The notes beneath the pieces were generated by a model that was not told the DNA's origin, made no database searches, and saw only the letters and a program-made list of their open reading frames with translations. A DNA stretch of 64,000 nt from NCBI GenBank assembly GCA_032690845.1, contig CM064428.1:22604001-22668000 (forward strand), given 5' to 3'. Of the stretch, positions 46,408 to 56,274 are shown in pieces (the first letter of the stretch is position 1; every line of letters starts with the position of its first letter). The DNA is from Eleusine coracana subsp. coracana. Taxonomy: Eukaryota; Streptophyta; Magnoliopsida; Poales; Poaceae. The translations under genes and the position numbers were made by a program.

Positions 46408-47640
46408 ATTGGGTTCGTTGTCGAGAAAGCCATTCGGTAATATCTATATCATTTAAATGGTGGTAAGTTTTCTTTTTCTCCTATTGATATGGTGATTTCT
46501 AGACCTAGATCCTTTTAATATATTCAAATTTAGGATTATTTTTCTTTTCTAGATCTTTATTTTTTAGTTAAGTCTAGGAAGCGAGGCTCTCAATTGAATC
46601 TCATTGATATTCATTACGATAGTATAAACTGAAGATTATGTTATTACTGGAAGGGGGATTGAGTCACGAGATTTGATGACATTACAGGAAGATGTGGTAA
46701 AGGGAAAAGAGTTCTATTAAAATTGAATGACCATTTATTTAGTTTAGGCCAATTAACATTTTAACCATAAGCATATATATGTACTCAAGATGGTATTATA
46801 CGACTTATATGAATTGTTAAGCGACGTGGTTGTTTCGGCCACTCAAACAACAATAATTTTCTAAGAAGGATGATATTAAATATGATATAGACTCTAATTA
46901 GTTGTAAAACAAGCACATTATATAAAGATTTAAAAAATATATATTGGAAATTAAAACTACATAATTCTAGCCGCGCAAGCTTGCACGGGTAAGCTCGTCC
47001 TAGTTCTCTATATAAAAAATTATGAATAAAGAGCTGGCATTGCGTGTTCATAGCTAGCGTGTTGATTCGTTATAGAGAAAGCCATTCGGTAATATCTATA
47101 TCATTTAAATGGTGGTAAGTTTTCTTTTTTTCCTATTGATATGGTGATTTCTAGCCCTAAATCCTTTTAATATATTCAAATTGTAGAAACTACCGACCTC
47201 GTTCATTTACCCCCCTTTGAATGTACTAGGATACAAAAAATATAGGAATCCAGACAATATGCTTTTGATTGGAAGCTTTCAATCAGCTAAAAGGTAGGAA
47301 ACATGATTAATTAAACTTGCTCTTAAATTCAAAGGGAAGTTATATCAATTCCAACATTCTGCCTTCTTGACTAAAAAAAAGGAAAAACTTTTTACCTCCC
47401 ATTTTTTTATGACATACGCTGAAGTTCTACTCAGGACTCAAGGACACATGGGACCATGTTTCGCGGTCCCATTTTCAGTGTGTTAAGTGTGCTAGTATGA
47501 GAGAAGGCGCCTCTCGACCTCACGCCCATATCAGGGGTGCACTCCCGTTTCCGCCATCACTCCACTCTCGGACGGGGTGCCGCTGACTTAAGTTACTCAC
47601 GCTGACAAGTGGGGTAGTGGTTATGCATGGCCCACGTGCA
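46408..47640. repeat. repeat unit B, copy 2, interrupted
   Basis: 46408-46520 repeats part of the 168-bp unit; 47030-47640 matches unit B copy 1 almost throughout. The stretch between has no gene and ends with a Helitron-like terminus. Confidence 0.65.
46970..47004 (+). mobile_element. Helitron 3' terminus
   Basis: A 9-bp palindromic stem with one mismatch (CCGCGCAAG/CTTGCACGG) is followed 11-12 nt later by CTAG and T at 47000-47004. The 5' end was not found. Confidence 0.5.
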
Positions 47641-47759
47641 GTGACCCACTGCCCGGTGCCTTAAGTCAGTCGATCCGGTTCCCTCCTCCTTCTTCTTGTC
47701 TTCTTCGCCGTGCTCAAACGACCTCAGCCCTCGCTTGCCGCTCGCCACGCTTAACTGCC

Positions 47760-48370
47760 ATGGCGCCCACGGGGGAGTCGAGGGAGCCCGCTCGCAACCG
47801 CAACCTCCGCACCCATCTCCTCCCAAAGTTCGTGGTATGTTCTTGCCCATGTTCCGTGATTTCCATACATTTTTAAGGATTTTTACTGTTCCTCGACTAT
47901 TTACAGACCGGTGGTTCGTCTTCTTCCGTGGCTGGAGCACGCGGCGGCGAGTAGCGCTCGCCTTCGCCGAAGCGCGTCCATGGCGCTCTGGCCCCGGATG
48001 TCTTGGCGGCACGGAAGGAGGAGGAGGTCGTCCTGGCAGGGGCAGAGGAGGAGGTGGTGGCGCCACCGGAGGTCGTCAAGGCGACTGTCGATGATGATGA
48101 TAGCGACGAAGAGTACAGCAACAGCAACGACTCCGCCGACTACTACCACTCCCCGACGGTGGCACGCGCATCGTGTACCGGGTGGATTATTCCTCCGGCA
48201 ACACCTTGTATTCATGCTCGGTTTGCCAAGATAGGGAGTTCAAGTACAAGGAGGAGGTTTAGGTGTACGCATTGCAGTTATTCCGCGATAATGTTGGGGT
48301 GCCCGACGACATTGAGAGGCACCGTCAGATTGCTCGAGACGTGGGATACAAGTTTACCTTGAAGAAGAGG
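47760..48370 (+). pseudogene. captured finger-like gene fragment joined to the left edge of CACTA copy 2
   Basis: Exon 1 47760-47834 (MAPTGESREPARNRNLRTHL), intron 47835-47906 (GTATGT...TTACAG), exon 2 from 47907. Exon 2 soon meets a TAG, continues in the same frame with an acidic region (RKEEEVVLAGAEEEVV, DDDDSDEEYSNSND), then shifts one frame to give GGTRIVYRVDYSSG, YSCSVCQDREFKYKEE, RHRQIARDVGYKF. The spacing CxxC ... His-Arg-x-x-Ala resembles the captured finger-like gene at 32738-33405, so they may be paralogues. It ends abruptly at AGGTCCATGAC, where DUF295 sequence on the other strand begins. Function unknown. Confidence 0.5.
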
Positions 48371-48383
48371 TCCATGACCACCC

Positions 48384-48871
48384 GCGTCATTATTCTTCAT
48401 GAAATCAGACAACAACTCCTCATTTCTAACGCTGTTTGGCAACAATAGTGGCAGTGGGATACTCTTGCTAGTGATTGGGTTGACCAGGCTCAGGGAGAAC
48501 TCCTTATCAATAGTGACAAACCAGTCATCCTTCACAGCCAACCAACTACGTCCCTTCAGCACCTCAAGAATTGACTGTGATGATGAGGCCGTTGTTGTCC
48601 CTTGCCCGAGAATATGCAGCCCAAAAGATTCCAAAAAAACATCAGGCTCTTCTATCTGGTCATCTGGAGTGGATGCCGACGTTAGTAGCATAGGGACACC
48701 AGGTATTAAGCAATGCTGCTTCATCACCTGCTTGCGTTCTTCCTTTCCAACAGTCATCAGCCTGATGGCTGCAATCCCATCCACCAATCCGACAATACTG
48801 TCCGATAGAGAAAGAGGCAGTGAACGCCCCCGGCTAATAACCCTGGAAATTAAAATGGCACATATCATCAT
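48384..48871 (-). pseudogene. captured DUF295 gene fragment, copy 2
   Basis: Minus-strand frame reads SLSLSDSIVGLVDGIAAIRL, KQHCLIPGVPMLLTSASTPD, EVLKGRSWLAVKDDWFVTID, LSLVNPITSKSIPLP and is cut at ELLSDFMKNND by the join at 48371. It keeps about 100 residues upstream of the part found in copy 1; copy 1 keeps the C-terminal half. Neither has a visible F-box. Confidence 0.6.
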
Positions 48872-48929
48872 TCAAGACAAGCCGGTAACATTGTAACACA
48901 AAAACTAAAGCAGGTTGAACTTTACGCTA

Positions 48930-49213
48930 GGCCCTGTTTGGGTGTTGTAGTTTTCCAAAACCAAATTAAGTATTAAGAAACCATAGTTTTAGAAGCAGCC
49001 AGCGACAATCAAAACCATGGTTAAGAAAAAAGAGGTGGGGAGGAGTAGAGTTTTTTTAATTCCAAAATACCTGCACTTTTAGCAATACCATGGTTTCTAA
49101 AACTACAGAACTTGTCACATCCAAAGACCTCCCTACCTCCCAAAACCAAAGTATTTTGCTAAACTGTAGTATTGTTGCAAAACTCCAAAAATACTTTATA
49201 TCCAAACAAGGCC
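48930..49213. mobile_element. MITE present only in copy 2
   Basis: Ends GGCCCTGTTTGG and CCAAACAAGGCC, flanked by TA on both sides (48928-48929, 49214-49215). Internal inverted strings around ACCATAGTTTTAGAA. The region is missing from copy 1, by deletion or because the MITE arrived later. Confidence 0.65.
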
Positions 49214-49240
49214 TAAAGTATATTCCTATCGATCTATATT

Positions 49241-49340
49241 AAGCCTCGACATCAAACAGGCAGCCCACAAATTAACAAGCCCAAGCCCATAAGCCTCAAC
49301 ATCAAACATGCAGCCCACAAATTAACCAGTCCAAGCCCAT
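49241..49340. repeat. 50-bp tandem duplication
   Basis: AAGCCTCGACATCAAACAGG and AAGCCTCAACATCAAACATG start adjacent 50-bp units, both ending CCAAGCCCAT. Confidence 0.85.
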
Positions 49341-49747
49341 GCACACAAAGCAGCCCACGAAAAATATAAAATCATGCGCCATCCTATCGATCGTCTTCCT
49401 CGCAAATAACAAGAATATGCATGTATTCCTGAAAGGCTGAAACTATGGACGATAGAAATGCGAAATTAAAAGGACAAAAATAATTTAAATTATATTAATA
49501 TACAACTAAGGGCCTATAATTTTTCTTTTAGCACAGGGCCTCCAAAATCTACGGTACGGGCCCTGGCATGAATTCCACTCTGGCTGAGTGGGCAGAAATC
49601 GAACAAGATTGCATACGCGCGCTAGAACCGATCGAATGCATGCATTGAGAAAGGGGTGGAAAATGTAACATACGATTGCTCTGGGTTATGACCAGATCCT
49701 TCCGCTTCAGACTCCTCTAAACCGATGCTGCTCAAAACCAATTTAAT

Positions 49748-51122
49748 GCGGATAACAAAGATGATGTAATACAAACTTGATAGAAGTGAAGCTATAGTAA
49801 TGTAAACCTAGAGGTCTTGATCCAATAGCTAGCAACACAAATAACAAGTGATACAAGCACAATAATATGAAAGAAATGAGCAAGCATAAATATAAAAGTG
49901 GGAATGTAAAGAGAGACACAAGAATTTAACCCGAGGTTCGGCAACCACACTAAGTAGTTCCTACGTCCTCGTTGAGGAGCCACACAAAGTGGCCGGGTCT
50001 CTCTCAACCCTTTTCCCTACCAAGCAATCACATAGATCATGCTCGGATTTCTTTCTCCACTTGATTCTTTTCCTCCGGAGGCGAATGACACCTACACAAA
50101 CGTCCTGGACTCACCACACATGTTGGGAGCTCAAGGGCGACGCCTAGCCGTCTAGGAGACCAAGTCTCCAAGAGAAACAAGCAAATCAAATCTTGATGGG
50201 GAGGGAAAGATGTGCTCAAGCTTTTGAGTGGATGGATTCAATCTTTTTGTGGTTGGATCTTTCTCACTTTGATTTGAATTTCAAGAACAAGTCTAGGAGT
50301 GAGAGGGGAGAGCTCTAGCTGAAAAGTGAGTGAAATGCCAAGGAATCCAACCCTTCCCACGGGAGAAGGGGGAAGTATTTATAGGAGCTCTCCAAAAAAC
50401 TAGCCGTTACATAACTTTTCTGTGTCTGACGGAACTTCTGTGGTTATCCACGGAACTTCCATCATTTCAAAATTAGCCATTGTGCGAGCCAGTTTTCAAC
50501 TAGGTCAGAGTCGACAGAACTTCCGTGATGGACATCACGGAACTTCCCTCGCTCTCGGGTCAGCTACAAAGAGCAACCCGAGGACGACAGAACTTCCTGG
50601 AGGAGTCTATGGAACTTCCGTGAGTCTCGGGTAGCTAGAGAAAGGAAACCCGAGGATGACGGAACTTCGGTGGAGGAACCCACGGAACTTCTGTAGCTCT
50701 CGGGTTGGCTGAAAGATGAAGCAGGGCAATGACGGAACTTCCATGGTTTGCACCACGGAACTTCCGTGAGTCTCTGTTTAGCTCAAAAAGGATTGGTTCT
50801 TGTTGGCATTGGCTGACTAAATTCTCCTAAACTTTTTGGTAGGCTTGAGCACATAAATTCCCTTCTTAGCAAGATTGGTTTACCCCCCTTAATAGTTTGG
50901 CATGCCTATGACTCAACATAAATAAAAGAACTACTCTTTGAAGCGTTTTTAAGTCTATTTTCTTTTCTTCTTTTTTTGGGAGCAAAAGTCATCTTGCACA
51001 TGTGGGTTTATTCAACTATTTTGATTTTTTGCACATTTACCTCAAAGATAGGTTAGCACAATTTTAATCTTTTGTCATCGTACACCAAAACCCACTAGGG
51101 GATCCTAGATGCATCTTTAGCC
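49748..51122. mobile_element. LTR-like insertion with GGAACTTCC repeats, copy 2 only
   Basis: About 1.4 kb with no coding replaces about 35 bp of copy 1. It contains about ten GACGGAACTTCCGTGG-type words between 50420 and 50775, partly paired as inverted repeats around short spacers and linked by CTCGGGT/ACCCGAG. Such regularly spaced CpG-bearing palindromes are known from Sirevirus LTRs, so a solo LTR is likely; ends are not defined. Confidence 0.5.
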
Positions 51123-51500
51123 ATGACGGTGAGAAGTTGGGGGAGGTGAAAGGCGAGAGAAGTTGGGAGAGTGAACTACTAAATGAACGGTCAATTCGCG
51201 GTTGTCGATGGACATGCAGAGTCAGATGGACGTGCACGCAGAGGTGCAGCATGGTGGTGGGCCCGCACATCCCATCGCCTTCCAGCCGTGGTGAATAGTC
51301 AATTCGCGGTTGTCGCACCACTCCCAGATGTTTTACTATTAGTTTGCACGTCCCACATGTTTCCCCAAGAGCAGTGGAGGAGGCCACGAAATCACACGAC
51401 GTGGTTCTACATAAATACCACTATAGCGCTCCATATCTCATCACGCACACTAGCTCTCTCATCGCGCACTGATACCCCAAACCGCTTGTACAAGCACATC

Positions 51501-52106
51501 ATGGCTAGCTCCAGCACTCTATCTAGCCACTGCTCTCCTCCGGCCGGCACTGGCGTGAGAGGCGAACCCGGCGGCAGCCGTAAGCGTCCCCGTTCACCAT
51601 CTCCTGACCCCCCCCCCCCGGCTGGAGGACCCAACCAGTCATTGAGGATGGTCAGTTGCAACAAAGCGGTGGCGGACTATCATGGGATCGCCCCTGGTGC
51701 AACCTCTGATTGTGTACTACGGGTGATCATACTAGTTTTTGCATTGAGAAGAAGTATATTGGCGCTGACTATTTCTTGGGTTTTTCACTAGCTTCCGCTT
51801 CTGCAGGTGAAGGTGATTAGCCAGGAGGAGCCCAAACCCAATAAATGGTTAGTCGTGGTTGCGGCCTGCCACTCTCTCTTGGTGCCTGACTGCGGCGTCA
51901 AGGTCGCCTTGGATGCACATGATGACAAGTGCTTCATTCGGTGTAGGGAGGGCTCGCACGTTGATCGGTTGGAATATGAGAAGTTGATTCATGTCAATGA
52001 TGATCACTACTCTGTTAGATTCCTTCATAAGGAAGTTCTTCAATTGTACAGGGAGGATGCTGATCAAGTTCGTGGATTTGACATTCACGGCGGCTTGAGG
52101 GGTTAG
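51501..52106 (+). pseudogene. captured two-exon gene of unknown function, copy 2
   Basis: Exon 1 51501-51722 is open throughout (MASSSTLSSHCSPPAG, ...NKAVADYHGIAPGATSDCV); intron 51723-51806; exon 2 51807-52106 (VKVISQEEPKPNKWL, DKCFIRCREGSHVDRLEYEK, HKEVLQLYREDADQVRG). Spliced, about 173 residues with no internal stop. A TAG after GGLRG ends it earlier than copy 1, which continues 17 more codons to a TAA. A C-rich run extends the Pro repeat of exon 1. The preserved splice sites and reading frame in this copy suggest the gene was intact when captured. Confidence 0.55.
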
Positions 52107-52596
52107 GGGAAAAGAGACCTCGTAGGTCATAATAGAGCTCGTACTCTTAGGCCAGAATATGCGTGATCTGGGTGATGTAGTGTTTTCTTTAGTTTCCTTC
52201 TTTCTGAACTTTGTTTGTTGAAAACTTAATTTGTAATATCGTCGCTAAGTTAATGAAATTCCCGGTTGTACAATCTGAGTGCATACAACATTACAAGTGT
52301 TCCAGTGATCTAACAAATTAAAAGTAAACACCAAAAAGACTAACAAAAAAATCACCAGGATAAACATAGTTCACCATAGTTAAACGACCATATATATATA
52401 GTTCAACATAAGAATAGTTCAACACAAACATAGTTCACTAGGATAAAAAGGCTAACACATTAATAGTTCAACACACACATAGTTCAACACAAACATATAT
52501 ATAGGACATAAAATAAGAACAACAACATAATTAGTAACTAACACCACCACACCATGCATGGAGAGAACGAGCGACAACACACCAGGAGCATGCGCT

Positions 52597-53199
52597 TCAC
52601 ATCCAGCCTTCATTCTTGGCGAGATGGCGGTGGCAGCTGACCTTCTTCTCATCGTGCTTCGGTGAGTTGGAACTCACGATGCCAAGAGACTGCATGCCAG
52701 CATAGTCCGTCTTCTGCTGCTTCTTGCCAATGTAGATGGGGCACCGGAAGATGTCCCTGCCATATGCCGCAGTGTAGACGAACTTGAGATACAGTTCGGC
52801 GCCCTTTAGGATCTTGCCGGTGAGGGGGTCGTCGGAGTCGGTGGAGATGGAGCCGTATGACCATTCTGATGATGTGGAGCTGGAGCGGGAACTGCGCGCT
52901 AGAGATGGCAGACGGCCAGCGCGGGGAGGCGGCAGCGTTGGAGGTGATGAACGTGCGCAGGCGAGAGGGAATGCTGGAGGCAAAAAAGGGGAACGGGCAC
53001 GGACGAGGGCCGCCGCCAGAGCTAGAGGAGGGGAGGAACAGGCACGGATGGGTGACATCACCGGAGAAGGTGAACTTGTCTGGGAGGGCGGTACCGGAGA
53101 TGGCGAGCGCGACATGCCCATGGCCAGGGCGGCCAGCCTCTCAGCCGGGAGCATCACCACCCCGGGGCCCGATGTGAACAGTATCAGGGCCATTCCCAT
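52597..53199 (-). CDS. captured Cys/His finger-like gene, copy 2, open frame
   Basis: A single 200-residue frame: MGMALILFTSGPGVVMLPAE, a long Arg/Ser/Pro/Ala-rich low-complexity region (residues about 25-115), then STDSDDPLTGKILKGAELYL, YGRDIFRCPIYIGKKQQKTD and HLAKNEGWM. The finger has lost its second Cys (CPIY instead of CPIC) and the first distal His (MQSL instead of MQSH), so metal binding is doubtful. It ends 490 bp from the convergent unknown gene. It could be a real low-level coding gene or a decaying capture whose frame survived by chance. Confidence 0.4.
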   Translation of the reverse strand: MGMALILFTSGPGVVMLPAERLAALAMGMSRSPSPVPPSQTSSPSPVMSPIRACSSPPLALAAALVRARSPFLPPAFPLACARSSPPTLPPPRAGRLPSLARSSRSSSTSSEWSYGSISTDSDDPLTGKILKGAELYLKFVYTAAYGRDIFRCPIYIGKKQQKTDYAGMQSLGIVSSNSPKHDEKKVSCHRHLAKNEGWM

Positions 53200-54480
53200 T
53201 CTCTAGTGGTGGCCCATCAGTGGAGGCGGAGGCGACGAGGAGCGAGACAACAATAGCGACCGACTACGGTGGCGACCACCGCCAGCCTACATATACATTA
53301 AATCCAACATTAGGAAAAGAACTCATCAACCATAGTCGGATACCATTTAACCCAAAACAAAGCAAAGATTGCTTAATCCTACAAGTGGCGATGATTATGA
53401 CTCACTGAGGACGACGAGCCCGGAGGAGATCGCCCTGAGGCCATGGATACTGTGACAGCGAGGAAGGCGATGGCGACGATAGGGGAGGAAGGGTGATGGT
53501 ACTAGAGAGGCGAGGAAGCCGAGATGGGAGTAGTTTATTGTCACACCCGTCGGTGCACGTGGTAGTCTTACATTTATTGGCAAGGATGGCAATGCGAGTG
53601 GGTCCTTCTTGGTGTCAATAAACTAAGGCTGCTCCATTTTGATATTTCCAACACCATGAAAGCCAAATGAAATTAGATTGAGGGTCTTTCCTTTCATCCC
53701 CAACATTCTCAACCAATAACAAAACACCAACTAGCAATAACTTAGTGTTCATAAAATTATGCTATGAAAGTGAACACTGAGAGATGTACTTTCATTTCAA
53801 AAAAATAAAACTTTAAAAATGGCGTGTCACTCTTGGAAACCGTGAAATGAAAGAGTGCACTGGGATTGGCTTAGGAGTAGTTTGAAATCATGAATGAAAC
53901 TAGCATTGGTGGGTGCACATGAAACGAGGAGGAGAGAGATTGTCACCACTCGATTGTCTTCACATGTTCAACTTTCCAGACAGGGGCTTTTGGTGTAACC
54001 GCGCCGGTAGGGGCTCTTCGGCTTCTGGGAACGAACAATCGCGCTCCTCACCCTGTTTAGTGCTCATAACACAACTCCCGCACCACGTTCACGATACCCA
54101 CCCGCCCAGTGCAACTACGGACGCCCACCCAGCCCTCCCCTGTTCAGTTCCCGAAACTGCCGCGCTCCTCACCCCGCTCATGGTGCCCACCATCCTATCC
54201 AGCGGCAACGCCGCCTCGCGCTTCAAACGCTCCTCCCGCATGACGACCAGCGGTGGCGCCACCTCACGCTTGAAACGCTCCTCCAGCACGCCGCCTAGCG
54301 GTGGCGCCGTCTCGCGCTCCCGTCCGGTGCCTCGCGCTCCGGTGCACCGTGATAGCGCCGCCTAGCGCTCCAAGTCGCCGCCTCTCGATCCGGCAGGCTG
54401 GGCGACATGGAATGCTCCACTTCACCCTAAGAGCACCGCCGCCTCGCGATTCCAAGCCCTGCTGAGCCACCGCCAGCCGT

Positions 54481-55100
54481 CAACGCAGACGTGCATCATC
54501 GACGTGAAGTTCCTCCACCACAACGTCAACACAACGGTCACCTCCGATAGCAGCGTCGTCGTCCAGTTCCTTGATGAGCTATGGCTGAATGAAAAACCAC
54601 TCCTCGTCGGTTTGGATACGGAGTGGCTAATCATTCCAAAAGCCGGTCGTGTGAATGATCAACCAAACAAGATAGGCATCATTCAGGTCTACGTGGGCAT
54701 GCCCAACAGGAACCAGCATCAATATCGGTGTCTCCTCTTCCAGGTGTGCCATGCCGACAAGGTTCTAGAAAAACTGAAGCATTTCCTGGAGAGCCCTTGG
54801 TGCATGTTCATCGGATCGAAGATTGAAGGCGACGTCCATCGGCTGTCCATTGATCACAACATCAGTGTAGCTAGGACGTCGAAGCTACAGGATGCCACGT
54901 GGGACCACTTGAAGCAAAATTCAACATTCAGACTTGGACTCAAGGACGTGTGTCAGAGAGTGCTTGGTCTGACAATGGCCAAGCATTCTGATGATGGTAA
55001 GTTTCACCAAAACTGGGGGGATACGTACCTGAGTAGCCTGCACATCGATTACGCAGCTATATCGTACATGCTTGGTCAGAGATTTAACATCAAGCCATAG
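54481..55100 (+). CDS. captured DEDDy exonuclease-like protein, copy 2, open frame
   Basis: Open from at least 54481; the first ATG is at 54504, giving 198 residues. Order: VQFLDELWLNEKP, motif I LLVGLDTEW (Asp-x-Glu), IGIIQVYVGMPN, CLLFQVCHADKVLEKLKHFL, motif II CMFIGSKIEGDVHRL (Asp), RLGLKDVCQRVLGLTM, WGDTYLSSLHIDYAAISYML. This covers the whole 3'-5' exonuclease fold of the plant WRN-exonuclease-like family. Motif III should be Tyr-x3-Asp but reads YAAIS, so one metal ligand is missing and activity is unlikely. No intron or stop. If expressed it would be a pseudo-exonuclease; otherwise it is a recent capture. Confidence 0.6.
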
Positions 55101-55527
55101 AAGAAGTGTGGTGTGTGTGCTGTGTGTGTAGCACCTTCATGCACATGTATATAAAGTAATTAATATCAATATCACTAAATATATGTTTAGTTCAGTTTGC
55201 ATTATTGCAATACCGTTTACATATTTCGTAATTATTATTAATTCTTTTTTTATATTACAAAATAATGTGTGTAAATTAAATTTGTATTTAAGTGATGAGT
55301 ATAATATGATGTGTGCATATGGACAAAACTATTGCAAAAATATTTGATAACATCATTAAAACAAGTTAAAGTACAATCTGAGTGCATATACATCATATTT
55401 CAACTATTCTAGTGATCCAACAAAAACAGAGGAGCTTGCATTGAAGAGGTGGCTATTTGAAATATGGGTAGGTCTGGATAAACAGAGAGGAGCTTGTAGA
55501 GGTGTCACCCTATCTTGAGAGTGTGCC

Positions 55528-56153
55528 ATGGCTGGCAGTTCAAGCTCGTCGCGGACCACCGCCAAGACCCAATCCTCGGGCGAGTCTGAGGAGAAGTGCC
55601 ATTCCCCAATCCCTTACCGTGTCGGGCCGTTAGACTACCACCCCTCGGTGTACTGCCACTGCTAGCAGAAGGCGGCGCTGTGGATCTCGTGGAGCGGCTA
55701 CAAACCCAGACGACGCTACCTCAAGTGCTATAGAGCTTGGGTGAGTATAGTTTTGTTCCTATTCGATTGATTTTGAATTCATGGTTGGTTTATTTGGCCT
55801 CCCTATTTCTTCGTTAGGTTGGAGGTTGTGTGTTCATGTGTTGGTATGAGAGCCGACATGATGTATTCTTGCAGACACTGCTCGTAGATCTGCGCAATGT
55901 CGTGTGGTCTCTCATGAACGAGAAAACGACACTGAACGAAGCTCTTGGTGAGGCAACCGCTAAGCTGGATTCGATGGAGAAGAAGTTGGCGGCGGTGAAA
56001 AAGGAAGAAGAGGACAAGGTGGATGCTTTGAAATCTAAAAAAGAGGACCTCAAGGCAGAAGTCAGGAAGCTAGAGGTGGAGAAGACCAGGCTGAAGGCGT
56101 TATGTGTGTTCTTTGTTGCCATTATGTTGTTCATGTGGATTGGCAATCAGTAA
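55528..56153 (+). pseudogene. captured GRF zinc-finger, coiled-coil, membrane-anchor gene, copy 2
   Basis: Exon 1 55528-55740, intron 55741-55817, exon 2 55818-56153, phase 0, 182 residues if the stop is ignored. The finger keeps more cysteines than copy 1 (SVYCHC before the stop, YLKCYRAW, VGGCVFMCWYES). The TAG after CHC is at the same codon as in copy 1. The rest is an open frame: TLLVDLRNVVWSLMNEKTTL, long Lys/Glu coiled coil, C-terminal anchor LCVFFVAIMLFMWIGNQ. An internal ATG at 55830 would permit a 107-residue coiled-coil/anchor protein. Confidence 0.65.
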
Positions 56154-56274
56154 TGTATATCCAGTTAGTGTTGTGTTGTACTTAAGCGGCCTCAGCTGCA
56201 TGTATGCTGGTTATGTCTCTGAACTAAGTTCATGTGTCAGATGTGTGATGGTTATTATCTAGTTGGCTATCAAG

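Noticed and set aside
47593..48066. 157-residue minus-strand frame rich in Pro and Arg
   Set aside because: Shadow of the two-exon fragment on the plus strand, which has splice sites and an acidic domain.
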